Shown here in pieces: positions 1-8,071 of a stretch of 64,000 nucleotides of DNA. The DNA lies in NCBI RefSeq assembly GCF_020405225.1, contig NZ_CP084472.1, forward strand, positions 1,922,001 through 1,986,000, read 5' to 3'. The notes under the pieces were generated by a model. That model saw nothing but the letters and a program-made list of their open reading frames with translations, searched no databases and was not told the origin of the DNA. The DNA comes from Natrinema sp. DC36. GTDB taxonomy: Archaea > Halobacteriota > Halobacteria > Halobacteriales > Natrialbaceae. Made by a program: the position numbers and the translations under genes. The first letter of the stretch is position 1. Every line of letters begins with the position of its first letter.

Positions 1-85
1 CATCGAAACCGCTGCCGACGCGTTCCTGGGGCTGTTCGACGGGACGAACGTGGGGAAACAACTCGTCCGGATCGACGACGACTGA
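1..85 (+). CDS. 3' end of MDR-family NADP-dependent oxidoreductase (partial)
   Basis: An open frame enters from the left edge and stops at the TGA at 83-85. The 27 visible residues include AFLGLFDGTNVGKQLVRI, the usual C-terminal end of zinc-independent medium-chain reductases of the YncB/prostaglandin-reductase group, which reduce enones with NADPH. The nucleotide-binding domain lies outside the window, so the family call rests on the tail alone. The 247 bases that follow hold no convincing gene. Confidence 0.6.
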   Translation, partial: IETAADAFLGLFDGTNVGKQLVRIDDD

Positions 86-332
86 TTCCACTGGGGAGCC
101 CTGCGCGACCGAGCTCGCGGACTGCTCCCTCGCCGAAGCGGTCGACGCAACCCGGGTCGTCGTGGACGGCCGCCGGCTCGTCGAGCGCCGAGACGGGAGT
201 ACCGACGACGGACTGAGCTGAGAACCGCTCGATCGACGATCGTGCGCGCGTTCCTCGCCGCTCGAGTTGGCATGGCTCGTCCCCGGAGAGTCCCCGTTGA
301 GCCCGAGACGAGTCCCGCGCCAGCGGGCACCC

Positions 333-680
333 TCACCGCCGCTCGTGGTCGACACCCGGCCCGTCGCCGCGTCGTTCGGCGTAGATAACGGTAACAAGCA
401 GATAAACGCCGAGCGCGACGGCCGCGAGTCGAACCGATTCGGTGGGATCGGCGCGGTCGAGGGCGGCGTGGAGCCACCAGACGTTCCCCAGCGCCGAGTG
501 ACTCAGCTCTCGGAAGGCCCCGCGATAGATCGGCGTCACGCGCCAGAAATCAGGGAGCAGCGCCCAGCAGCCGCTCGCGACGACGATGGGGGCGTCGTAT
601 CGCGTCCGGACGGGGAGATACGCCAGAAGGAGCGTTGCACCGGTCGCACCGACCGCGAAGTGTGTCAGGGCGAGGCTCAT
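333..680 (-). CDS. small multi-pass membrane protein, function unknown
   Basis: A 115-residue protein starting at the ATG at 680 (MSLALTHFAVGATGATLL). The frame stays open upstream, but that extension is Arg-rich and low in hydrophobic residues, so the internal Met is preferred. Seen: about three hydrophobic segments and an early His in a LTHF context, which recalls the start of small membrane hydrolases of the YdjM/DUF457 type; the full metal-ligand set of that family is not evident. It stands alone, 250 bases from the SDR gene on the same strand. Function not assigned. Confidence 0.6.
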   Translation of the reverse strand: MSLALTHFAVGATGATLLLAYLPVRTRYDAPIVVASGCWALLPDFWRVTPIYRGAFRELSHSALGNVWWLHAALDRADPTESVRLAAVALGVYLLVTVIYAERRGDGPGVDHERR

Positions 681-929
681 GTCTCGTCGTTCGACCCGCT
701 GCGATACAAAGCGGGGGTGGTGGGACCGTCGCAGGGGTGGTTGTCCCTCGAGCGGATGGCATATCCGTCCGCCAACGGAGTCATCCATTCGCCCTTGGAC
801 GCCGGTTGCAGATCAGCTCTCGGACACGCGACAGTATACCGACCCTCGAGCCCTGCCTGCTGCTCGAGCGAAGCAATCGAGCCAGACGGCGGTGTTGGAG
901 GCTCTGACGGGTAAATCGCCTGCTGTGGT

Positions 930-1703
930 CTACGACCGATCCGGTAAGATCCGCGGAATCGGATACGTTCCACCGTTGGCGTGAATCACCTGCCCAGTAA
1001 TGAACGACGCTCGATCTGACGCAACAAATGAACAGACCTCGGCGATCTCGTCGACAGTTCCGATTCGACCGAGCGGCGTCGCCGCGAGGATCGCGTCCTT
1101 CGCCTGTTCCCATTCGTCGGTGTGGTCCCGGCCGACCTCGATGAGTCCGGGTGAGACGGCATTGACGCGGACGCCGTCTCGTCCGAACTCGCTCGCCAAC
1201 TGTCTGGTCAGGCCCTCGATGGCGAACTTCGTTCCGTACGAGTGAGCGTGATTCGGACGACCCAGATACACCATCGCACCGATCACGTTGACTATCGAAC
1301 CGCCACCGTGATCCAGCATGTCGGGAATGACGTGCTGGGCCGTGAGAAGGTTCCCGCGGAAATTCACGTTCATCGCCCGATCGATATCGTCAACGGTCAG
1401 ATCGAGGAGCGGTTTTACCGGTCTGTAGGTGGCGTTGTTCACGAGCGTGTCGATCGGCCCGAGTTCCGAACGGATCGTGCGAACCAGCTCCTCGACGTCG
1501 CTGGGTGCCCCTAAATCGCCAAGTGCGATGGCCGCTTCGCCACCCGCCGCTTGAACACGTCTGGCGGTTTCTTCGCAACCCTCCCGGTTTGTGTGGGCGA
1601 CAACGCCGACGTCTGCTCCCTGTTCGGCCAGTTTCACTGCAATCGCTCGTCCGATATTTCTGCTCGCACCGGTGACGAGCGCCGTTCGTCCGTCCATTTC
1701 CAT
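930..1703 (-). CDS. short-chain dehydrogenase/reductase with atypical active site
   Basis: A 257-residue SDR (FabG-like). Seen: the Rossmann motif TGASRNIGRA near residues 11-20, NNATY in place of NNAG near residue 88, and a typical C-terminal stretch with ASFITGQVIHANGG. Family members use Ser-Tyr-Lys. Here the Ser position reads VNVIGAM (Gly instead of Ser), and the Tyr lies three residues before the Lys (SYGTK) rather than four. It may be a divergent enzyme or one that has lost reductase activity. Substrate unknown. Start chosen at the first Met; a second Met two codons later is equally possible. Confidence 0.85.
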   Translation of the reverse strand: MEMDGRTALVTGASRNIGRAIAVKLAEQGADVGVVAHTNREGCEETARRVQAAGGEAAIALGDLGAPSDVEELVRTIRSELGPIDTLVNNATYRPVKPLLDLTVDDIDRAMNVNFRGNLLTAQHVIPDMLDHGGGSIVNVIGAMVYLGRPNHAHSYGTKFAIEGLTRQLASEFGRDGVRVNAVSPGLIEVGRDHTDEWEQAKDAILAATPLGRIGTVDEIAEVCSFVASDRASFITGQVIHANGGTYPIPRILPDRS

Positions 1704-2191
1704 GGGTGGTATACCTTCACACAGAAAGTAATTGTTCGCCTCTCACGGGTATTTCTCTGCCGTTCGGTGTATGTGCATGACCATCAGTTCGGACGGTCTC
1801 ACTGCTGATCACCCACAGCTACATGAGTAGATGCCATAACTAGTAACAAGAGACATCTGTTACACGATTGGTGCGCACACCCTCTGCGATCCTGAAGCAC
1901 CCATCTAGTCGCTGACTGTGTGAAATAACAGATACAAGTGTATCGGAGTGTAATACTACAGGTTCGATTAGTAGATTGTATCGGACATATTTATCCGGGT
2001 ACAAACTCCGAAACGAGCGATCGAGAGGTGTGACGGACCGAACTCGAGGCCTGACTGCAGGCGATCGATGACCGAGTGGGGGAGAACACTAGAACAAGCC
2101 TCGAACGACCGCAATTCGCCACGACTCACGTCTCGATACGCGGCTCGAAACGCTCCGAACGGCTAAGTCGACCCCACGACCTCGTAGAACC
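1704..2191. other. AT-richer intergenic stretch upstream of SDR gene
   Basis: No gene seen. The middle (about 1740-2010) is clearly AT-richer than the flanks. It contains a perfect inverted repeat GTAACA-N9-TGTTAC at 1843-1863, which could be an operator for the leftward SDR gene or for an unseen promoter, and several CTAG tetramers, a sequence known to be rare in haloarchaeal genes. TATA-like sequence (atttatcc) occurs near 1988. Confidence 0.4.
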
Positions 2192-2383
2192 ATGAACGTG
2201 CGCAAACGCATCGGGCTCAGACTGCACCGGGCGATGCTGTACTGGGGCCTGCTCAAACACCCGTTCGGACGGGAGTACGTGCGGGAGCACTACTCGCCGA
2301 CGGGGAAGGAGACGAAACCGCCCGCCGAGTCGACGGTCGACACCATCCCAGTCGGGCCGGCGGACCCGGACGCATCGCGCTGA
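2192..2383 (+). CDS. small basic-amphipathic protein, hypothetical
   Basis: A 63-residue product beginning MNVRKRIGLRLHRAM. The N-terminal half is Arg-rich and aromatic (MLYWGLLKHPFGREYVREHY); the C-terminal half is Pro/Glu-rich. Codon usage has the strong G/C third position of the neighbouring genes, which supports it as real. No domain is recognised. It lies 109 bases before a zinc-finger gene on the same strand. Confidence 0.5.
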   Translation: MNVRKRIGLRLHRAMLYWGLLKHPFGREYVREHYSPTGKETKPPAESTVDTIPVGPADPDASR

Positions 2384-2492
2384 GTGACCCACCGCGCGAT
2401 TCCGCGCCGTCCTAGTATTCCGGTTCCTCGAGTAGAGTCGCTGGGAACGGGCCCATGGTTTTATCGGCGGCTGCGGCGACGTGCGAGGTGAT

Positions 2493-2657
2493 ATGCAACG
2501 ACAGGAACGCGATCCGACCTCGCAGCCGGTAATCGCCGCACTCGAGGGACAGGAGTGTTCGTTCTGTGATGAAGGGGAACTGGTCCGCAACACCTACAAG
2601 GGAAACGATGCCGTGATCTGCGACGCGTGTGACACGCCCGGTGCGCAGTTCTGGTGA
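2493..2657 (+). CDS. small zinc-finger protein (HVO_A0556-like)
   Basis: A 54-residue protein with two CxxC knuckles, CSFC near residues 22-25 and CDAC near 43-46, separated by the segment LVRNTYKGNDAV and ending TPGAQFW. This is the layout of the haloarchaeal CPxCG-type mini zinc-finger proteins of the HVO_A0556 group. Such proteins probably bind one Zn ion and act in protein or nucleic acid contacts; a precise role is not known. The ATG at 2493 is the first in frame and follows a purine-rich GAGGTG. Confidence 0.75.
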   Translation: MQRQERDPTSQPVIAALEGQECSFCDEGELVRNTYKGNDAVICDACDTPGAQFW

Positions 2658-2944
2658 CCGTCTGCCGGCTGCGCCTGTGTTTTCAACCGCCTGTAAACCG
2701 ACCCGGACCGGCTCCGCCAGACAACGCGACGAAGACACCGACCCGCGAACCAACTGCGTCGACGCTCGAGAACAGTGGCAACTGCCGCCCGCCACCCGAC
2801 GTGTTTCTTCAAGACCAACGGAACCCTAGCGCACTAGCGACCGGTCCCGAGCGCTACTAGTACCTGAACCGACTGGGTGGCTGACAAAACGATAGTCGTA
2901 GCCCGTCCGATTCGAACGTTAAACAGCGAGCCCGAACCCTGTCG

Positions 2945-4213
2945 TTACCGGTTGACGGCGCTGAGGAAAAACGAGGAGAACACCGTCTGGAGCCCGATGA
3001 CGACCGCCGTAAAGGCCGCCATTGCGCCCATCGTGAACTCGAGCGAGGCGAAGCCGTTCGTCGCCCACTGGAGGAGCAGGCCTACCGCGTAGAGCCCGCC
3101 GACGGCGAACACGAGTAGGCCGGCCGTCGCACCGTGTTCGAGCGACAGCGACTCCGTCACGCGCTGCGTGATCGGATCTTCGGGTTTTCGGATGGGATCG
3201 CTCGTCACGGCGGCGAACACCCCGAGACTGGAGATCTGATAGCCGACGATGGTCAACAGGCTCCCGGCGATCATCGAGTGGAGCCCGAGGGTGACGCCGT
3301 TGACTGCAGTGCCGGTGAACGTGACGCCCATCACGCTGATTCCGAGCAAACACATCAGGAGTCCCGGTGCAGAGAACAGATAGCCCGGCGCGTTCACGAG
3401 CATGAAGTGGACGTGGCGCCAGCCGTCGCGGAAGCTCTCGAGGGTCTCCTCGCCCTCCCGCTCGTGGTAGACGATCGGGGTTTCGACGATCGCGAGATCC
3501 TTCGCGCCGGCTTCCATGATCATCTCGCTGGCGAACTCCATCCCGGTCGTCTCGAGGTCCATCGTCTCGTAGGCCTCTTTCGTGAAGATCCGAAAGCCGC
3601 TGTGCGCATCGCTAACGCCGGCCCCGTAGAAGACGTTCAGAAATTTCGTCAGGAACGGGTTGCCGATATATTGATGCAGTGACGGCATCGCACCGGGCTT
3701 GATTTCGCCCTCGAGTCGACTCCCCATCACCATATCGCCGTCCTCATCGCGAAGATGGGACAGCAGGCGCGGGATCTGTTCGAAGTCGTAAGTCGTGTCG
3801 GCGTCACCCATGACGATGTAGTCGCCGCGGGCGCGATCGAACGCGTACCGGTAGGCGTAGCCGTACCCCGGCTGATCGGGCTCGTAGATGATCGCTCCTA
3901 ACTCTCGTCCGATCTCGGGCGTGCGATCGGTCGAACTGTCGCTCAGGATGATCTCGGTGGGCATCCCCAGTGTGGCGATCGCGGTCTTTGCCCGTGTGAT
4001 GCACTCCGCGACGCCGTCTTCTTCGTTGAGCGTCGGCATTACCACGCTCAACACCGGTTTCTGGTCGCTGTCCGCGCCGACGAGGAGGTCGTCGGCTTCG
4101 TGGTCGTCGGTGAGCTCGCTGTCCGCCCCCCGCTCGAAGTCGTCCTCGAACGACTGGGCCGTCGATTCTGCTGCCGTCGGATGCCTCTGATTTCCGTGTC
4201 CTGATGAACTCAT
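2945..4213 (-). CDS. membrane-anchored family 2 glycosyltransferase
   Basis: A 422-residue protein. Seen: a Ser/Asp-rich N-terminal 50 residues, then a GT-A domain (about 54-280) opening VVMPTLNEEDG, with SDSSTDRT and the metal-binding DADTTYD at about 137-143, and four hydrophobic segments from about residue 290 to the end. This is the architecture of dolichol-phosphate mannose/glucose synthase-like enzymes, which move a sugar from a nucleotide donor to a lipid carrier at the membrane. It is followed on the same strand by an envelope gene (DUF1616) 282 bases upstream, which suggests a surface glycan role. The sugar is unknown. Confidence 0.88.
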   Translation of the reverse strand: MSSSGHGNQRHPTAAESTAQSFEDDFERGADSELTDDHEADDLLVGADSDQKPVLSVVMPTLNEEDGVAECITRAKTAIATLGMPTEIILSDSSTDRTPEIGRELGAIIYEPDQPGYGYAYRYAFDRARGDYIVMGDADTTYDFEQIPRLLSHLRDEDGDMVMGSRLEGEIKPGAMPSLHQYIGNPFLTKFLNVFYGAGVSDAHSGFRIFTKEAYETMDLETTGMEFASEMIMEAGAKDLAIVETPIVYHEREGEETLESFRDGWRHVHFMLVNAPGYLFSAPGLLMCLLGISVMGVTFTGTAVNGVTLGLHSMIAGSLLTIVGYQISSLGVFAAVTSDPIRKPEDPITQRVTESLSLEHGATAGLLVFAVGGLYAVGLLLQWATNGFASLEFTMGAMAAFTAVVIGLQTVFSSFFLSAVNR

Positions 4214-4495
4214 ACTGGTTGTCCTCGTGCTGCCCTCGTCCGAGCGGTTCGACGATGGATCCTGTCGCTCTCATCTAGTCGGCGGTCGTCTGAGACCGCA
4301 GATCCACTGACTGCTATGTCGTACCAGCAACGATTCCATAAACGTTCGGTATTAAGTCAATACATACCTAGTACGAGAGCCGAAACGGCGCTCGGTTGTA
4401 TCATGTAACATCATACGGAGAAAAACAGAGACAGGGATTTCTGTCTCTGAGTGACCACCGACCGTGGATCCGTCTCTCGTCCGGCCCCCCTCGGC

Positions 4496-5641
4496 TTACG
4501 ACTCCGCGGGCTGCGCACTCGAGTTCGACGACGCGGCGACGTCGATCCAGAGGTGGACCGAATACTCCGTATCGTCCATCGACGGCTCGGCCGGCACGTC
4601 GCCGCCGGGGAAGAGCAACCAGACGACGCGCTGATTGTCGCCGGTCATCGTCGGCTCGAGTTCGTACGTCTGGTGCCAGCTCTCGTTGTTCGCGACCGTG
4701 GTTTCGAACCGATCGAGTTCGCGTTGCTCCCGGACGACCGTTTCGTTGACCGTGGCGGTCGGATCTCCCGACTCGAGGGCCGTCTCGTTCTCGACCACCT
4801 CGACGTCCTGCTCGAGGACCACCACCGTGTACTCCGTTCGCTCCCCTTCGTGATTGTCGATCCCGACGACCAACTCCTGGCTCTCGCCCTGAACGAATTC
4901 GGTCGGATAGTCGTCGGCGACCAGCTCGCCGTCGTCGTTCTCGGTCAACAGATAGATCGCCGAGAACTGCTCGCCGTCGGGCGGGACCATGACCGCGTAG
5001 CCGACGGTCCCGACCGCGAGAACGACCGACACGACCAGCAGCACGTTCAGCGCGGCGTCAGCGCGCGTATCCGGCTCGAGGAGCTCCGACCGACCGGCGG
5101 CGTACCATGCCCGATAGGGCACCTGAAACCGCTCCTCGACCGGGAGCTCTCGCCGACGTCCGGCCGCAACGGCGGCCGACACGAGCGTGAACCCGCTGAC
5201 GGAAACCGCGATCGGGACGAGTCGAATGCCCCAGGGCGTGAAGTTGAGCACGAGGCCGATCAGGGGAACGATGGCGATGCTGAGCCCGAAGGAGAGGGCG
5301 ACGCGCTCGAGGCCGTCGATCCCGGCCCGCGAGGAGATGGAGTCGTACCAGCCGTCCGAATCGGCACTCCCAGCCGTCTCGCGCTCGGTCGGTGTGTCCG
5401 GCTCGTCGGACCGTTCCGGTGACTCGCCGGCCTCGGGAAACAGCGCCGCGATGAACGCGTAGCCGGGCACGAACAACACGAACGCGAGGCCGAGCGGGAC
5501 CCGGAGAGGTGTCTCTCGAATTACGGGTGCCAGTGCGGCGACGTTCGTCGCGACGACGAGCGCGATCACCGCGGCGAGATCGGCCGGTAACTGTCTGAGT
5601 GGCCGTGGCAGCAGGAGCCACAACGACCGGAACGCGACCAT
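4496..5641 (-). CDS. DUF1616 membrane protein
   Basis: A 381-residue protein. Seen: two hydrophobic segments near the N-terminus (about 20-65) with the family-typical FVLFVPGYAFIAALFP, two more at about 115-165, a fifth near 225-245, then a soluble acidic domain of about 130 residues rich in beta-forming sequence (YTVVVLEQDVEVVENE). DUF1616 proteins are archaeal envelope proteins, often beside glycosyltransferase and S-layer genes; their activity is unknown. The neighbouring glycosyltransferase fits that context. Confidence 0.8.
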   Translation of the reverse strand: MVAFRSLWLLLPRPLRQLPADLAAVIALVVATNVAALAPVIRETPLRVPLGLAFVLFVPGYAFIAALFPEAGESPERSDEPDTPTERETAGSADSDGWYDSISSRAGIDGLERVALSFGLSIAIVPLIGLVLNFTPWGIRLVPIAVSVSGFTLVSAAVAAGRRRELPVEERFQVPYRAWYAAGRSELLEPDTRADAALNVLLVVSVVLAVGTVGYAVMVPPDGEQFSAIYLLTENDDGELVADDYPTEFVQGESQELVVGIDNHEGERTEYTVVVLEQDVEVVENETALESGDPTATVNETVVREQRELDRFETTVANNESWHQTYELEPTMTGDNQRVVWLLFPGGDVPAEPSMDDTEYSVHLWIDVAASSNSSAQPAES

Positions 5642-5784
5642 TCGACCACTAGTACTGCCAACGGGGGTAAAAACGAACCGATGAACTGCCGCGGGGTAAG
5701 ATCGAATGTTCAGTCGGTCTCCCTCTCTGGAAATTCCGCCGGGGTATCACCACTTCTCGACGAGGCCGACCAAAGACCAAGTAG

Positions 5785-5804
5785 CGTCAACAGGATTGTC
5801 GACG
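5785..5804. promoter_or_regulatory. imperfect inverted repeat before vapB, possible operator
   Basis: CGTCAAC-N6-GTCGACG lies a few bases before the vapB start codon at 5809. Six of seven base pairs match. VapB-type antitoxins usually repress their own promoter by binding such repeats; binding here is inference. Confidence 0.35.
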
Positions 5805-5808
5805 TAAG

Positions 5809-6057
5809 ATGGGCACGGCCGATGAGCAGATTCGAGTGAGTGACCTAGTGAAACGCGAACTGGAGAAACGGAAGCGCGAAGGCGAGAGTTACAACGACGT
5901 CCTCGAGCGTGTACTTGGCGAGAAGACCGTAGGCGACTTCTCCGATGGGTTTGGTCGCTGGTCCGGTGAGGAAGCTCAGAGCGTCCGTGAGGGTCGCCAG
6001 AAAGCCAAGGAAAAGCGCAAGGAGCGAATGCGCCAACGGGCCGAGAACAGCGCGTGA
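5809..6057 (+). CDS. vapB: VapB-type antitoxin
   Basis: An 82-residue, highly charged protein. Seen: an N-terminal beta-strand/helix segment (EQIRVSDLVKRELEKRK) followed by SYNDVLERVLGE, the pattern of the haloarchaeal VapB/RelB-like antitoxins with a ribbon-helix-helix-type N-terminus, then a Lys/Arg/Glu helix that would wrap the toxin. Its stop overlaps a GTG start for the vapC remnant (GTGA), the coupling typical of vapBC operons. Because the toxin is broken, the antitoxin is now an orphan unless it neutralises another PIN toxin, such as the one at 41920-42387. Confidence 0.75.
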   Translation: MGTADEQIRVSDLVKRELEKRKREGESYNDVLERVLGEKTVGDFSDGFGRWSGEEAQSVREGRQKAKEKRKERMRQRAENSA

Positions 6058-6270
6058 AGGTCCTCGTTGGCGAAGGGAATCTTCCGAACGGCGACGTTGG
6101 CGGGCGAGATCGCTGGCGAGATCGCGCCTGGAGGCCCCTACCTCGATGGGCTAGACGCGCTGATTGCAGCCGTAGGGCGCGAGCTGGACGCGCCTGTAGT
6201 CTCTGGAGACGGCGATCTCACTCACGCGGAGACGGAAGAGGTCATCGAGGTCGATGAATACAAAGACTGA
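6054..6270 (+). pseudogene. vapC: collapsed vapC toxin (PIN domain), central part lost
   Basis: A GTG at 6054 overlapping the vapB stop begins MKVLV, the normal start of a PIN toxin. The frame then departs, and in the +1 frame from 6067 the recognisable C-terminal third follows: TLAGEIAGEIAPGGPYLDGL, then the GDGDLTHAETEEV end. About 60-70 residues of the PIN core, with the first two acidic catalytic positions, are missing. Coding in the +1 frame gives a 67-residue product that could not be an active RNase. Best explained by an internal deletion. Confidence 0.75.
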
Positions 6271-6568
6271 CGTGCTGCTCACCTTCAGTCAGCTTTGTCC
6301 CCTCTGACTGCACTACTAGTACTCGGCGAAACGAATCGGTTCTAGATGGACCCACTAGTAACTGCTCGGGTGGATGGGGTCGACTACGATAGCGGTCACT
6401 CGAGGGAACGAGTCACGCCCTAGTAGCCACCGAAACGCGTTCCATACTGATCGCACAGTCCGCGGTTCTCGCTCACCGTGTTCGCTCCGAACCGCGCCCG
6501 CTCCGAACCGCGCGACTATCGTGTGATCAACTGCACAATGACTGTCCGTGACTACTAGAGTACGACCG
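6271..6568. other. gene-free spacer dense in CTAG
   Basis: No gene seen. The tetramer CTAG occurs at 6316, 6342, 6355, 6420, 6555 and 6569, often as ACTAGTA. A short tandem repeat (gctccgaaccgcgc twice) lies near 6486-6512. Downstream of both the vapC remnant and the converging HTH gene. Confidence 0.45.
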
Positions 6569-7873
6569 CTAGCGGGTCGTGAGTAACTGCTTCAGAATAC
6601 GCAATTCCTCGGCGTCCGAGATCTGTTCGGACTCGAGACAGGCGTGTGCGACCTTGTGTACGAGTTCGGGATCCGCGAAGACTGCTTGGTCGCTCGCGAG
6701 TTGGCGTTCGAGCGCCTCGACCCGTGCAGCGAGTTCGTCGATTTCGTCGTCCTCGTTCGTCGCCGTGCTCTCACGCTCGTCCGCGAGGGGGCTACCGGTC
6801 GAGGGATGACCGTCTCGAGCGCCGGGACCCGACGCGTGCGCCGCGGCGTTCGAACCGGACGCGCGGTCCTCGCGATCCGCGGACTCGCCGGCCTCGAGGG
6901 AGTCTGTCTCGAGCGTGTCGCCCTCGGGTGAGTCGCCCCCGAGAGAGCCTTCACCGGATGAGTCGGTCTCCTTGGTTCCGCGCGCCGTCCCCGTACTATC
7001 CGCGTCGGATCCACTCGCACTGACCGCCGTGTCCGCGTCGAGCCCACCCGCACGGACCGCGGATTCCGTGTCGTCAGTTCCCGTCCCGTCAGTATACGCG
7101 CCCTCGACCGATCCCTCGTCGAGATCGTCGTCGATGCTCGCGGTTTCGTCCGCCGCTGCGTCGGCTTCGGCTTCTTCGTCGGAATTCGCGTCGTCCATCT
7201 CGAGGGGAGGATCCGACCGGTCGAACAGTCGCGCGACGAACGTCTGGCGCTCGGACCAGTCGAAACCGTCGATCCCGTTTACACGCTGACTGATGGTCGC
7301 GCTGGTCACGCCGAGTCGCTCCGCGAGCTCCGCCTGCGTCGCGTTCGGCCGCCGCTCGATCTCGTGGAGCGTCTCCAGTTGTTTTTCGGTGATATCGGCC
7401 GTCTCGAGCGGTCGACTCTCGTCGGGACTGTCGTGGGTGCTCATAGCTGAATCGGTCACTCCGGAATCGCGGTCGTCGTACGCTGTCGAACGCTGCTCCC
7501 CCAGGATCATCGAATCGTCGTCCTCCCCGACCGATCCCCGATCGTCGTCGCTGCTCGGACCGCCGTCCCCGTTCGGGTCGGCATCCTCGCTCGAATCGAC
7601 ATCCCCGCTCAGATCGGCCTCACCACTTCGATCGTCGTCGTCCGGTTCCGATTCGGGATCATCGGTAGTGAGGCGTCCCGGGTCGCCGTATTCGTCGAGT
7701 ACCTGTTCGACGAGCGACGTGGTCGCGCCGGTGACCTCGTCGGCGACGGCTTCCATCGACGCGTCCGGTCGCGCTTCCGCGACGGACAGGATTCGCTTGT
7801 GGACGACCGCTCGCGGAAACGTCGTTTCCCGCCCTATACGGCCCGCTGAGTCGGTTGATTGTGTATTACCCAT
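6569..7873 (-). CDS. acidic winged-helix regulator with long disordered linker
   Basis: A 434-residue protein. Seen: an N-terminal helical segment (about 20-66, KRILSVAEARPDASMEAVAD); an Asp/Ser/Glu-rich linker; a clear helix-turn-helix at about 160-200 (TQAELAERLGVTSATISQRV), followed by DWSERQTFVARLF; a second long acidic low-complexity region (about 220-370); and a C-terminal coiled coil (about 375-434, ELAARVEALERQLAS). Probably a DNA-binding transcription regulator. The target is unknown; the nearest candidate is the upstream DUF4129 gene on the same strand. A TATA-like ttatat lies about 50 bases before the start. Confidence 0.75.
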   Translation of the reverse strand: MGNTQSTDSAGRIGRETTFPRAVVHKRILSVAEARPDASMEAVADEVTGATTSLVEQVLDEYGDPGRLTTDDPESEPDDDDRSGEADLSGDVDSSEDADPNGDGGPSSDDDRGSVGEDDDSMILGEQRSTAYDDRDSGVTDSAMSTHDSPDESRPLETADITEKQLETLHEIERRPNATQAELAERLGVTSATISQRVNGIDGFDWSERQTFVARLFDRSDPPLEMDDANSDEEAEADAAADETASIDDDLDEGSVEGAYTDGTGTDDTESAVRAGGLDADTAVSASGSDADSTGTARGTKETDSSGEGSLGGDSPEGDTLETDSLEAGESADREDRASGSNAAAHASGPGARDGHPSTGSPLADERESTATNEDDEIDELAARVEALERQLASDQAVFADPELVHKVAHACLESEQISDAEELRILKQLLTTR

Positions 7874-8033
7874 ACTCGCCTCGAACGGTAATTCGCGCTA
7901 CGTCTCCCGTCCTCCACCCGCTCGCTTATATCTTTTTCACACGATTGATGCCATTCATATTCTTGGTAAATTTTCCCTGAATAAGAGCTAGCGGGAGGGA
8001 ACCAAGGAACGCTACGAACGAGGAACGTAACGT

Positions 8034-8068
8034 CCCGCAAACGGGGCACGACGCATCCCGCGAACGGG
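8034..8068 (-). terminator. tandem hairpins downstream of DUF4129 gene
   Basis: Two near-identical short stem-loops, CCCGcaaaCGGG (8034-8045) and CCCGcgaaCGGG (8057-8068), sit directly after the DUF4129 stop codon. They may act in 3'-end formation. There is no long T-run, so the terminator reading is tentative. Confidence 0.35.
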
Positions 8069-8071
8069 CCG